From: Paraplanobispora takensis | GTDB taxonomy: Bacteria > Actinomycetota > Actinomycetes > Streptosporangiales > Streptosporangiaceae | NCBI RefSeq assembly: GCF_016863195.1 | Contig: NZ_BOOK01000069.1 | Span: 1 to 45,029 of the forward strand | Reading direction: 5' to 3' | Length of the DNA: 45,029 bases | In this document: piece by piece, positions 1 through 8,091 of the stretch | How positions within the stretch are numbered: position 1 is the stretch's first letter | Layout of the letters: every line of letters starts with the position of its first letter | The notes under the pieces: generated by a model | Told to the model about the DNA's origin: nothing | The model's database searches: none | What the model saw: only the letters and a program-made list of their open reading frames with translations | Program-made: the position numbers and the translations under genes

Positions 1-2255
1 CATTCGCATTCCGTTGACACCCATTCAGGAGGTCCTCCCCACGCCCGTGGGGGTGAGCCGGAGACCACGATGTCGAGCATGACCCTGCTGAACGTCCTCC
101 CCACGCCCGTGGGGGTGAGCCGGAGCGAGGAACGTCTATCGTTGGGGTGGTACTGTCCTCCCCACGCCCGTGGGGGTGAGCCGACGCCCAAGCCCGCGAG
201 GCCATCGCCCGCGCCGTCCTCCCCACGCCCGTGGGGGTGAGCCGGTCCAGGGCCGCATGAGCGCCGTCGAGGCCGCGTCCTCCCCACGCCCGTGGGGGTG
301 AGCCGACCCAAGGAACGGCCCCCTCACCATGGACACCGTCCTCCCCACGCCCGTGGGGGTGAGCCGTCCAGGCGCTCCATGGTCAGCATCGGCGTGACGT
401 CCTCCCCACGCCCGTGGGGGTGAGCCGCGAACGCCGCGCTGCACTGCTCGTCCAACGTCGTCCTCCCCACGCCCGTGGGGGTGAGCCGTCCTCCCGTTCG
501 CCGCGCCCGGCGGCCACCACGTCCTCCCCACGCCCGTGGGGGTGAGCCGCTCCTTGAGATTGGGTTAGGCGGCGATCTGGTGTCCTCCCCACGCCCGTGG
601 GGGTGAGCCGCACCGCAACGCCTGGGCCGCCTCCCGGTGGAAGTCCTCCCCACGCCCGTGGGGGTGAGCCGTCGGCTTGTACGCGCGTGTCGCCATGGGA
701 TGTGTCCTCCCCACGCCCGTGGGGTGAGCCGCCAGGAGGCGGCATCTCGGATGTACTTGGCTGGTCCTCCCCACGCCCGTGGGGGTGAGCCGTCGGGTAC
801 CTGAACGTCGGTGGCGAGGGTCCGGTCCTCCCCACGCCCGTGGGGGTGAGCCGACGGCCAGGAACTGCCGGAGATCCACCCCTCCGTCCTCCCCACGCCC
901 GTGGGGGTGAGCCGTTGTCCCACATGCTGACCAGCAGATGGAGGGAGTCCTCCCCACGCCCGTGGGGGTGAGCCGGGTGACGAGTAATGCCCGCAACCGC
1001 CATGCCGGTCCTCCCCACGCCCGTGGGGGTGAGTCGTGCCCGGACCCGCACACAGGCTGGCACGTCCCGTCCTCCCCACGCCCGTGGGGGTGAGCCGGCT
1101 CCGTTGATGTCGCGGAGGATGCCGTTGATGTCCTCCCCACGCCCGTGGGGGTGAGCCGACCTCCGGGGAGTGATGTCCCGGCGCGGGGCGGTCCTCCCCA
1201 CGCCCGTGGGGGTGAGCCGTCGGGCACGCCCGCGTCCGGCGGGATGACGTCGTCCTCCCCACGCCCGTGGGGGTGAGCCGCCTCCCCCACGGTCCTCTGT
1301 GGGTTTGGGTTGGTCCTCCCCACGCCCGTGGGGGTGAGCCGCAGGGGTAGGCCGGGATGGTCTGCCGGACCATGTCCTCCCCACGCCCGTGGGGGTGAGC
1401 CGACGGCCAGGAACTGCCGGAGATCCACCCCTCCGTCCTCCCCACGCCCGTGGGGGTGAGCCGGTAGATCATCCGCGCGTGGTCAACGTACCGTTGTCCT
1501 CCCCACGCCCGTGGGGGTGAGCCGGGAGCCCTCGTCCTCGTTGAACGCGCTCTCCAGTCCTCCCCACGCCCGTGGGGGTGAGCCGATGTCGGCCTGCTCG
1601 AACGACGCGGCCATGATGTCCTCCCCACGCCCGTGGGGGTGAGCCGGAGCCGCGCCCGTCGGGGCGGCGGATGCGGCCGTCCTCCCCACGCCCGTGGGGG
1701 CGAGCCGTCTGACGAACGCCGGTGGGGAGCCGGTGGGGCGTTCTCCCCACGCCCGTGGGGGTGAGCCGGAGCCGCGCCCGTCGGGGCGGCGGATGCGGCC
1801 GTCCTCCCCACGCCCGTGGGGGTGAGCCGCACGAAGTCTGGCGCGTGCACGCCACCAGCAGTCCTCCCCACGCCCGTGGGGGCGAGCCGTCTGACGAACG
1901 CCGGTGGGAAGCCGGTGGGGCGTTCTCCCCACGCCCGTGGGGGTGAGCCGGCGGTCCCCTCCTTCCCCGCGCGGATGTTCGCGTCCTCCCCACGCCCGTG
2001 GGGGTGAGCCGGAAGCGGCGGCGCCGTCGGACACCGACCGCCAGTCCTCCCCACGCCCGTGGGGGTGAGCCGGCGACCGGGTCGACCATCGTTGAGCCCT
2101 CGTCGTCCTCCCCACGCCCGTGGGGGTGAGCCGCGCGTAGAGGCCGGCCTCACCCAGGAAGAGCTGTCCTCCCCACGCCCGTGGGGGTGAGCCGCCAGGC
2201 AGCGATCGCGGCGCCGCGATCGGCAGCGTCCTCCCCACGCTCGTGGGGTGAGCTG
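1..2255 (+). CRISPR. Type I-E CRISPR array 1 (37 visible repeats)
   Basis: Repeats of 29 nt recur every 61 bp (sometimes 60 or 62), starting at 32, 94, 155, 216 and so on, with 32-33 nt spacers. Each repeat begins GTCCTCCCC, has a 7-bp stem CCCCACG/CGTGGGG and ends GGTGAGCCG, the form of actinobacterial I-E repeats cut by Cas6e. By that motif the crRNA reads on the + strand. The window opens inside a spacer (1-31), so the leader and more units lie to the left. The last repeat (2228-2255) is one base short and mutated, as expected at the trailer end. A one-base-short repeat also occurs at 704. Repeats at 1679 and 1861 carry GCGAGCCG, and those at 1740 and 1922 begin GTTCTCC. Some spacers are duplicated. 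Open reading frames across the array are artefacts of the 61-bp period. Confidence 0.98.
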
Positions 2256-2342
2256 GGTCGGACCATGACGGCGTAACCCTGAGGTGCTTCGCCGTGTCCG
2301 GCTGTCGTTGACCTGCTGCGATTTCCTAATGCCTCCCACGGA
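2256..2342. other. Junction between array 1 trailer and the AICE integrase
   Basis: About 87 bp separate the last degenerate CRISPR repeat from the integrase stop codon. An AICE attachment site is normally next to int, so attL is expected here. I see no tRNA-like fold and no convincing direct repeat with the stretch 23933-24069 at the other end of the element. The only shared word I found (16 nt, 2192-2207 and 23917-23932) lies inside the last spacer and is reported separately. Confidence 0.4.
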
Positions 2343-3755
2343 TCATGTCTCCTTGAGCGCCTCGGAGATCCGGCGGCGGGCAGTTTCGTCCTGGCCCACG
2401 ATGCACTTGGCGTAGATCCGCAGGAGGACGTCCACGCTGTGGCCGGCCCACTGGGCGACCTGGGGTGCGGGAACCCCGGCGTTGAGCCAGGTCGAGACGC
2501 AGGCGTGCCGGAGATCGTAGATCCGCCGGGCCAGAGGGGAGGCGACCTCCTGAGGGGTGAGGGCCTGCTCGCGCGCTGCCGCCCATGCTCGCCGGTAGGT
2601 GATGGCTGGCAGGTCCCCGCCCTTGACCCCGTAGAACAGCCGCCCGTCGGGATCGTTGCCGAACTCGGCGAGATGTGCGCGGAGAATCCTGGTCAGCTCC
2701 GGTGGGCACGGTACGGAGCGCGCTTGCCCATCGGCACGGTGCTTGAGGGAACGCACCTCGCGCAGTGCCCCGTCATCGGTCCACTCGCGGCCGGCGAAAG
2801 GCGCGGCCTCGGAGAAAATGAGCTCTCCCCAGTCGTCCGCGGGCTCTTCCAGTCGCCCCGTCTCGGGGTTGTGGACCAGAGGCGGGATCGTGACGTTGTG
2901 AACCCGGAGGTGTACAGCTTCCTCGGGACGCAGCCCGGCGTAGTACATGACGGCGAAGAACGCCTTGAGCCGCTTGCCGCTGGGTTTCCGCGCCTCCACG
3001 GCGGCCAGCAGCGCCCGTGCTTGGGCGTGGTTGACGACACTGCGGCGGTCCACTTCGGAGGTGCTCTTTGGTCGTTTCCACTTCAGGGCCTTGATCGGAT
3101 TGTGGGAAAGGAGCTTGAGCTCCACGGCGTAATCCAGCGCGGTCTGCAAGATGGTCTTGTTTCGCAGCATGGTGCTGGTGGCGGCCCGCTTGCCGTCCAG
3201 CCGGGAGGTGGCGACCGCCAGCAGCTCCCGGACGGGCTGCGTTTCGGCGAGCGCGGACAGGGGCTTGGTGTTGGCCGCCAGCCAGCGCAGCACGCTAGCC
3301 GCATCCTCAGGCGCGCTATCACGCTGCCGGGTATTAAAGGCCCAACGCTTGAGCGCCCTCCTCACGTCCCGGTCCGGGGGTCTTCCACGTCCATCGATGA
3401 TCATCGCGGGAGTGGCAGCGGTCAGCGCCCGCGCGATGTCCTGGCGATAGTTCGCCGACGAGGCGTTCCACTTCATGTCCACGAACGCGCACGTGAAGGC
3501 GTACCAGCTCATCTCCGGCGCTTCGGTCCGCTGCCACGAGAGGGGTTCACCGGTCAGCAGGCTGAACGGCTCACCGGTTCGTGCGGCCGTCAGCAACGCA
3601 CTGCGGTAGGTGTCCGCCTGGCCTTGCCGAGGGAACGACTTCTTCCACTGCTTGCCAGCGGTCTGCCACAGCACCCGGTATGACGTGACCTTGCCCTTCG
3701 CATTCGTGCGCTTCTCGATCTTGTAGACGCGCACGTTATGGGTGACGTCCCTCAT
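2343..3755 (-). CDS. int: Tyrosine recombinase, AICE integrase
   Basis: Site-specific recombinase of about 470 aa that should integrate and excise the element. Catalytic residues are visible: Arg276 in YYAGLRPEEA, Arg416 in RIYDLRHAC, His439 in WAGHS and the nucleophile Tyr448 in RIYAK. The first His of the usual HxxR box is Tyr413 here. The N-terminal half carries the SAM-like core-binding domain. A longer frame opens at 3839, but ATG 3755 is preferred because it overlaps the excisionase stop as ATGA, the usual coupled xis-int layout. It is the leftmost gene of the element and ends 87 bp from CRISPR array 1. The frame is intact, so the enzyme may be active. Confidence 0.95.
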   Translation of the reverse strand: MRDVTHNVRVYKIEKRTNAKGKVTSYRVLWQTAGKQWKKSFPRQGQADTYRSALLTAARTGEPFSLLTGEPLSWQRTEAPEMSWYAFTCAFVDMKWNASSANYRQDIARALTAATPAMIIDGRGRPPDRDVRRALKRWAFNTRQRDSAPEDAASVLRWLAANTKPLSALAETQPVRELLAVATSRLDGKRAATSTMLRNKTILQTALDYAVELKLLSHNPIKALKWKRPKSTSEVDRRSVVNHAQARALLAAVEARKPSGKRLKAFFAVMYYAGLRPEEAVHLRVHNVTIPPLVHNPETGRLEEPADDWGELIFSEAAPFAGREWTDDGALREVRSLKHRADGQARSVPCPPELTRILRAHLAEFGNDPDGRLFYGVKGGDLPAITYRRAWAAAREQALTPQEVASPLARRIYDLRHACVSTWLNAGVPAPQVAQWAGHSVDVLLRIYAKCIVGQDETARRRISEALKET

Positions 3756-3940
3756 CGGGCGTCGGTCTCCAGGCCGGCCAGCCAGCGGTCGAACTCGCTG
3801 CGATAGATGCGCAGCTCCCCATTGGGCAGCCGAAAGCACTTGGGTGCGCGGCCCTTCTGGCGCCAGTCATAGAACGTGGAGCGAGTGATCCGCAGCTCGG
3901 TGCAGATATCGGTGACGGTGAGCTTCTCAGCCTTGGACAT
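3752..3940 (-). CDS. xis: Excisionase, MerR/AlpA-type helix-turn-helix
   Basis: A 62-aa protein consisting of one winged helix-turn-helix (LTVTDICTELRITRSTFYDW, then a basic wing and RSEFDRWL at the C-terminus), the standard form of AICE excisionases. It should bind the attachment region and direct the integrase toward excision. Its TGA overlaps the int ATG by one base (ATGA), so the two are translationally coupled. It lies at the 3' end of the element's replication and transfer block. Confidence 0.9.
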   Translation of the reverse strand: MSKAEKLTVTDICTELRITRSTFYDWRQKGRAPKCFRLPNGELRIYRSEFDRWLAGLETDAR

Positions 3941-4001
3941 AAGGGGACTCCGTATGGTCTTCAGCGGTGAGGTGGGTGCGGTGATGCTCGGCAGGCTGGA
4001 T

Positions 4002-5063
4002 TCAGGTCACCGGCATCGGAGGTGGTGGCAGGGGAGCGCGAACGCCCCGCAGCAGAGCACGGTGGACGATCCGGGTGGCCAGGCGAGTGGGCAGCCCGCT
4101 GCTCTCGCCGGCGGTGATGAGATGGGCACTCACCTGGTGTTCGGGAAGGCCGGACCAGGCCAGCAGGCCGCCGACGTGGTAGGCCAGGGCTGATAGGGCG
4201 CGTTGGCGGCCGTCGGTCAGGGTGGCCAGATGGGCGGCGCCGCGGGTGAGGACGGTGGTCAGGTAGGCGGCCGGGGCGCCGTAACAGCGTTCACGCCGGA
4301 GGGTGGGGGAGGGGCGAGGCTGGGTCGGGGTGGGGGCGGTAACGCGGAGGACTTCGTGGGCCAGCCACTCGGGCAGGCGGCCGGGAGATGCCAGATCGCC
4401 GGAGCGCAGGCGGTAGGTGCCGGTGCTGGTGGTGGTACCCGGGGCGAGGCCGTAGTTCCAGCCGGCTTTGATGTCGATCTGCCAGCCCAGTTTCCCCAAG
4501 GCCTGCCGGAGGTTGGCTGAGGGTGCGCGGTACCACAGGTGCCGGCCGCCGCTGGGAGTGGTCGTCACGACGGGCTGATGTTCGGGGGTGGTCGGCCAGG
4601 GGTGAGGTCCGCCGCGCACGCGGGCGAGCAGGGTCAGGGTGTGCAGGCCGGTGCGGATGCGGGCCAGCTCGGCAAGGGCGGGGTCGCCGGTCAGGTCGAT
4701 GCCGGGCAGCAGCCCAGTGGCCGGATCGGCTGGGAGCGGATCGTCATGGGCGTCCAGATCCAGCAGGACCAGGCCGGAAGGACCGGCGGCCACGCCGGGC
4801 ACGGCATCGGGTTGGCGCTGCCACCAGGTGCTTAGGCGGGCCGGGTCGGTGGTGGCGGCGTGCACGCCGTGGCACCAGCGTCCGGTCGGCAGGCACGGGC
4901 AGGTCTCGATGGGATGTGTGCTGCCGGGCCGGGCGGTGCTGTGGCAGCGGGGGCAGTTGGCCAGGGGGCGTTTGCTGGTCGGTGACAGCGGCACGATGTG
5001 CCAGCCCATGGCGGCCAGATACAGGGCCAGCTTCAGTGAGGCAGTCGGTAGGAGGGTGGGCAT
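4002..5063 (-). CDS. Prim-Pol domain replication protein
   Basis: A 353-aa protein with an N-terminal bifunctional primase/polymerase domain: the opening GWHIVPLSP..KRPL, a Cys/His-rich insert (CPRC..H..CPC), then the metal-binding pair in LLDLDAHDD (Asp102, Asp104) and TTPSGGRHLWYR further on. AICEs that lack a rolling-circle Rep use this type of protein to start autonomous replication. The frame is open to 5285, but ATG 5063 is chosen because homologues begin just before GWHIVPL and GGAGA sits about 9 nt upstream. The C-terminal third is Pro/Arg/Leu-rich and helical. The large inverted repeat at 5264-5449 separates it from the helicase gene. Confidence 0.88.
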   Translation of the reverse strand: MPTLLPTASLKLALYLAAMGWHIVPLSPTSKRPLANCPRCHSTARPGSTHPIETCPCLPTGRWCHGVHAATTDPARLSTWWQRQPDAVPGVAAGPSGLVLLDLDAHDDPLPADPATGLLPGIDLTGDPALAELARIRTGLHTLTLLARVRGGPHPWPTTPEHQPVVTTTPSGGRHLWYRAPSANLRQALGKLGWQIDIKAGWNYGLAPGTTTSTGTYRLRSGDLASPGRLPEWLAHEVLRVTAPTPTQPRPSPTLRRERCYGAPAAYLTTVLTRGAAHLATLTDGRQRALSALAYHVGGLLAWSGLPEHQVSAHLITAGESSGLPTRLATRIVHRALLRGVRAPLPPPPMPVT

Positions 5064-5263
5064 CAGGGGTCTCCGAGATCGATGGATGCGCAGTACGAGG
5101 CGCAGCGGGGGATGCCTCCACGTCCGGTTGGTGGCAAGGTGACGGGCCGCACCCGGACTGAGAGATCGCATGACTCGGCGGTGACCGGTCGCCTGCCGCG
5201 GTGGAGGAAGCGGGAGGCATCCCCCGCTGCCGCGCGGTGTGCGGAATATGAGAAAGCGCGGCG

Positions 5264-5449
5264 AATCGTTGTCCGGTTGTCCCAATCAGGCGTTGACCTG
5301 CACAAACGGTGGGACAACGAGTTGTCCTTCTCTTGTCCGCAGACGTCCCTTCCCGCATTGATCTTGGGACAACGGGGACAACTGGGGACAAGCCGTTGTC
5401 CCACTGTTCGTGCAGGTCAGATGAGGGTTGGGACAACCGGACAACGATT
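5264..5449. repeat. Large inverted repeat with GGGACAAC iterons, candidate replication origin
   Basis: The outer arms 5264-5285 and 5428-5449 are a perfect 22-bp inverted repeat (AATCGTTGTCCGGTTGTCCC..). Further in, about 25 bp match with two differences (TGACCTGCAC.AAC.GTGGGACAACG form). Between the arms the word GGGACAAC or its complement GTTGTCCC occurs repeatedly, including three close copies at about 5362-5402. The region has no convincing gene and lies between the Prim-Pol and helicase genes, where an iteron-type origin would be expected. The origin role is inferred. Confidence 0.7.
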
Positions 5450-5480
5450 GCTTCTCTTTTCCAATCTGGAAAGAGAAGCT
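5450..5480 (-). terminator. Hairpin just after the helicase gene
   Basis: GCTTCTCTTTT and its near-complement GGAAAGAGAAGC form a stem of about 13 bp with one bulged base and a short AATC loop at the 3' end of the minus-strand helicase gene. It could terminate transcription or belong to the adjacent origin region. Confidence 0.5.
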
Positions 5481-5483
5481 GAT

Positions 5484-7001
5484 CTACGGTTCTAAACCGG
5501 TCGCATGCTTGATCACGTGAACGAAGCGCTGGGCGCCGCTTTTACGGCGGCGGATGTCCACCCCGACCTTGCGCAAGGACGGGGCCACCTCGGTCAGCCG
5601 GGTACCGAGGGTGCGCACATTGCCGGGCAATTCGCCGACGGGCAGGCCGTGCTCGATGCAGGTGCGCTGCAGACCGGCCAGCAGCTGGGCGGTGCTGTCC
5701 TCCCACGGCGTGGGACCGGCGAACAGATACAGCGCCCGGGCCAGGGTGTTGCCCTCGATGATGCTCATCCCAAGAGCGGCGATGCGGGCCCGGTAGGTGG
5801 CCAGGGTGCTCCAGCCGGTCACGGTATCCAGGGCGGCCAGCACGCGGGCGAAGTCGGCCATCCGCGGCAGGTCGCTCACCTCCACGGCCGGCAGCGCAGC
5901 CAGCACGCCGGACACCAGATCCAAGACCGCGCCCAACGCCTCCGGCAGCACCTGCTCGCGTACGGCCCGCACGTGGGTTTCGGGCAAGCGCACATCCAGT
6001 ACCTCGGGCTCGACCAGCAGCATGCGATCGACCAGGTCACCGGCCAGCGGGGCCTTGAATCCGATGGTGGTCATCGCGATCACCCGCTGGAAGGCGAAGA
6101 CGGTGATGTCTTCATCGGAGTGCAGTACCCGTTGCAGGACGGCATCGCCGGTCACTCCCTTGCACAACGAGTTGGACAGCCAGTCGGGAATGTCGGTGAC
6201 GTTGTCGAAGGAGAAGGCCCAGGAGGCGCGGGCGAAGATGGCCCATTCGCGCTGGCTGGCCGGGGGTTCGCGATCAGCGGCCGGCTGCGGGTCGATCAAC
6301 AGCAGCAGGCAGCGGATCAGGTTGGATTTGGCGGTGCCCTGCTCACCCTGGATGAGCAGGATCGGGTGCGGGATGTCGATCAGATAGGCGGCCACCACCC
6401 AGGCGATGGTCAGGCGCCAGTCCTCCTCCGACAGGTTGATCAAGGCGCGCAGGCCGTCCAGGCTCCCTCCGCGGGCCGGAGTGACCAAGGGGTGGGTCAG
6501 TTCCGAGCGGCGGAAGATGACCGGCGCGGTGGGTTCGGTGCGCCAGCCGCCGGGTGTGATGACGATTGCCTCGCCGGTCTCGGTGCCCATGTCCACCACC
6601 ACGCTGTCTTCATGGCGGGCCATGCGTAAGAACACCGGTTCGGGATCCAGCTCGCCTGCCTCGCCGGCCAGCACGTTGAGCGCATCGGACAGCTCGGCGC
6701 CGGAGGCTACCTCGCCGGTACGGCGAAACAGGGAGGTGGCCAGCTTGGCGCGCAATCCGGAGCCGCCCTTGGCGGCCAGCGGTACGGCCAGGGCCGGGCC
6801 GAGCCGGGGGACGGCGTAGCTGCGGCCGTCATCGGCGCGGATCAGGCGGTAGGTGTCTTCGGCCATCTGCACCAGTACCTGGGCCAGTTTGGTCTTGCCC
6901 GACCCGGTGGCCGCATCCGGGCCATCGGGGTCAGGAATGGGGCTGCCGTCAGCGAAGCGGTCGGGGTCGTCTCCTGCCGGGTTGTGATCAGATGCCTCCA
7001 C
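5484..7001 (-). CDS. AAA+ ATPase / replicative helicase-like protein
   Basis: A 505-aa protein with Walker A GEQGTAKS (residues about 219-226) after a hydrophobic strand, and a Walker B-like strand ending FSFDNV (263-268). The layout resembles the helicase modules that accompany Prim-Pol proteins in AICEs and phages, where one unwinds and the other primes. The C-terminus ends in a basic helical segment with a winged-helix look (LRKVGVDIRRRKSGAQRFVHV). The N-terminal 30 residues are acidic, and a second short GSGKT string at 33-37 is probably not functional. It is encoded between SSB and the candidate origin. The helicase role is inferred from motif and context. Confidence 0.75.
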   Translation of the reverse strand: MEASDHNPAGDDPDRFADGSPIPDPDGPDAATGSGKTKLAQVLVQMAEDTYRLIRADDGRSYAVPRLGPALAVPLAAKGGSGLRAKLATSLFRRTGEVASGAELSDALNVLAGEAGELDPEPVFLRMARHEDSVVVDMGTETGEAIVITPGGWRTEPTAPVIFRRSELTHPLVTPARGGSLDGLRALINLSEEDWRLTIAWVVAAYLIDIPHPILLIQGEQGTAKSNLIRCLLLLIDPQPAADREPPASQREWAIFARASWAFSFDNVTDIPDWLSNSLCKGVTGDAVLQRVLHSDEDITVFAFQRVIAMTTIGFKAPLAGDLVDRMLLVEPEVLDVRLPETHVRAVREQVLPEALGAVLDLVSGVLAALPAVEVSDLPRMADFARVLAALDTVTGWSTLATYRARIAALGMSIIEGNTLARALYLFAGPTPWEDSTAQLLAGLQRTCIEHGLPVGELPGNVRTLGTRLTEVAPSLRKVGVDIRRRKSGAQRFVHVIKHATGLEP

Positions 7002-7035
7002 GTGCGAGCCTTTCGAAGTAGTGCGTGAACGTCGC

Positions 7036-7065
7036 CGAAAAGGCCCCGGGCAGGGGGCCTTTTCG
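7036..7065 (-). terminator. Rho-independent terminator after ssb
   Basis: CGAAAAGGCCCC (7036-7047) pairs perfectly with GGGGCCTTTTCG (7054-7065), leaving a 6-nt loop. It lies just beyond the ssb stop codon, and the TTTT within the stem adds termination character on both strands. Confidence 0.8.
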
Positions 7066-7088
7066 CATTTCTCGGGGCGATGCGGGGA

Positions 7089-7583
7089 CTAGAACGGCGG
7101 TTCGTCCCCGCCCCAACCGCTGCCGGAGGGATCGGACTGCGGGCCCGGTGGCGGGGCGGCGGCTGCGGCGGTCCACGGGTCGCTCCCGCTGACGGCGGGA
7201 TGCGGGGCCTGCTCCCGGGTGGTCTTGGTGACGTGGGCGGTGGCGAACTTCAGCGACGGACCGACCTCGTCGACGTCGATTTCGTAGGCGGTGCGTTTGC
7301 TGCCGTCCTTGGCCTCGTAATCACGCTGTCTGAGGCGGCCGGTGACGATGACGCGCATGCCCTTGGTCAGGCTGTTGGTGGCGTGCTCGGCCATCTGCCG
7401 CCAGGCGTTGCAGCGCAGGAACAGAGTGTCGCCGTCTTTCCACTGGTTGCTTTGCTGATCGAAGACGCGGCGGGAGGCGGCCACGGTGAATGAGGCGACC
7501 GCCGTGCCGCTGGTGGTGAAACGCAGGTCGGGGTCGGCGGTCAGGTTGCCGACGATGGTGATGGAAGTGTCGCCGGAGGACAT
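7089..7583 (-). CDS. ssb: Single-stranded DNA-binding protein
   Basis: A 164-aa OB-fold SSB. It shows [19 protein letters not shown], then FTVAASRR and the conserved [19 protein letters not shown] and [11 protein letters not shown] segments, followed by a Gly/Pro/Ala-rich tail ending in the acidic-aromatic tip DEPPF that recruits partner proteins. It should coat single-stranded DNA during replication or transfer of the element. It is followed by a strong terminator and then the helicase gene. Confidence 0.96.
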   Translation of the reverse strand: MSSGDTSITIVGNLTADPDLRFTTSGTAVASFTVAASRRVFDQQSNQWKDGDTLFLRCNAWRQMAEHATNSLTKGMRVIVTGRLRQRDYEAKDGSKRTAYEIDVDEVGPSLKFATAHVTKTTREQAPHPAVSGSDPWTAAAAAPPPGPQSDPSGSGWGGDEPPF

Positions 7584-7627
7584 GGCAGGGCTCCTTCATT
7601 CGGGGACGGCGAGTGCGGGATGAGGGG

Positions 7628-7891
7628 TCAGTCGTCGCGGGCGAAGCGGCGCAGTTCGCGGCCGGTGCCGCTGCAGGCATCGCAGGCGCGGAAGGCGTCG
7701 GTGAAGAACCAGCCGCGGTGTTTGCCGGATCCACGGCAGCGCCGACAGGCCTTATAGGGATGCAGGCGCAGGGAGATGGCATAACCGGCGCCGTACAGCG
7801 CGGCCAGGCTGATCAGAACCAGCCAGCCGGGCAGCGCGCCGGCGGTCTCCGGCGGCGGCTCGGACAGGAGCGCAAGGGTCAGGGGGAGCAT
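7628..7891 (-). CDS. Small membrane protein with DnaJ-type zinc finger repeats
   Basis: An 87-aa protein. After a short N-terminus, one transmembrane segment (LVLISLAALYGAGYAISLRL) precedes two CxxCxGxG motifs, CRRCRGSG and CDACSGTG, as in the DnaJ zinc-binding domain. The pairing suggests one zinc knuckle on the cytoplasmic side. ATG 7891 is preferred over the frame's first Met because AAAGGA lies about 8-9 nt upstream. It lies between the translocase and ssb genes. Proteins of this kind are common next to AICE tra genes; their function is unknown. Confidence 0.7.
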   Translation of the reverse strand: MLPLTLALLSEPPPETAGALPGWLVLISLAALYGAGYAISLRLHPYKACRRCRGSGKHRGWFFTDAFRACDACSGTGRELRRFARDD

Positions 7892-7987
7892 GGCCGGAGT
7901 CCTTTCGCAGCGCATGGCACAGCGCCCGGGCGGCGGTGATCGGGTGCCGTCCGGGCGGGAGAGTGGTTACGGAAGGTGAGGGCTGAA

Positions 7988-8075
7988 CTGTCCGGCCGGG
8001 AACTGTCCTGCTGTCCTGCCGGGTCCTCTATAGGGCGGCGGCAGGACAGTTCGTCCGGACAGTCGGCCAGGACAG
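7988..8075. promoter_or_regulatory. CTGTCC/GGACAG repeat cluster, candidate clt transfer locus
   Basis: Three CTGTCC copies (7988, 8003, 8011) are followed by three GGACAG copies (8044, 8057, 8070), forming an inverted array. The inner pair makes an 11-bp perfect stem, CTGTCCTGCCG (8011-8021) with CGGCAGGACAG (8039-8049). It lies 17 bp beyond the stop codon of the TraB-like translocase. In Streptomyces conjugative plasmids the clt site, bound by the winged helix at the TraB C-terminus, lies next to traB and is built of short repeats. The hairpin might instead terminate the translocase transcript. Confidence 0.55.
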
Positions 8076-8091
8076 TTGCCGGCCTCGACGG

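Noticed and set aside
136-2339. Long open reading frames with repeating SPPRAWGG and LTPTGVGRT motifs over the CRISPR arrays
   Set aside because: These are translations of the 29-nt repeat at a 61-bp period and match the array exactly; they are not genes.
4203-6629. Plus-strand frames across the Prim-Pol and helicase genes
   Set aside because: They are antisense shadows of well-supported genes in high-GC DNA, with no domain or ribosome site of their own.
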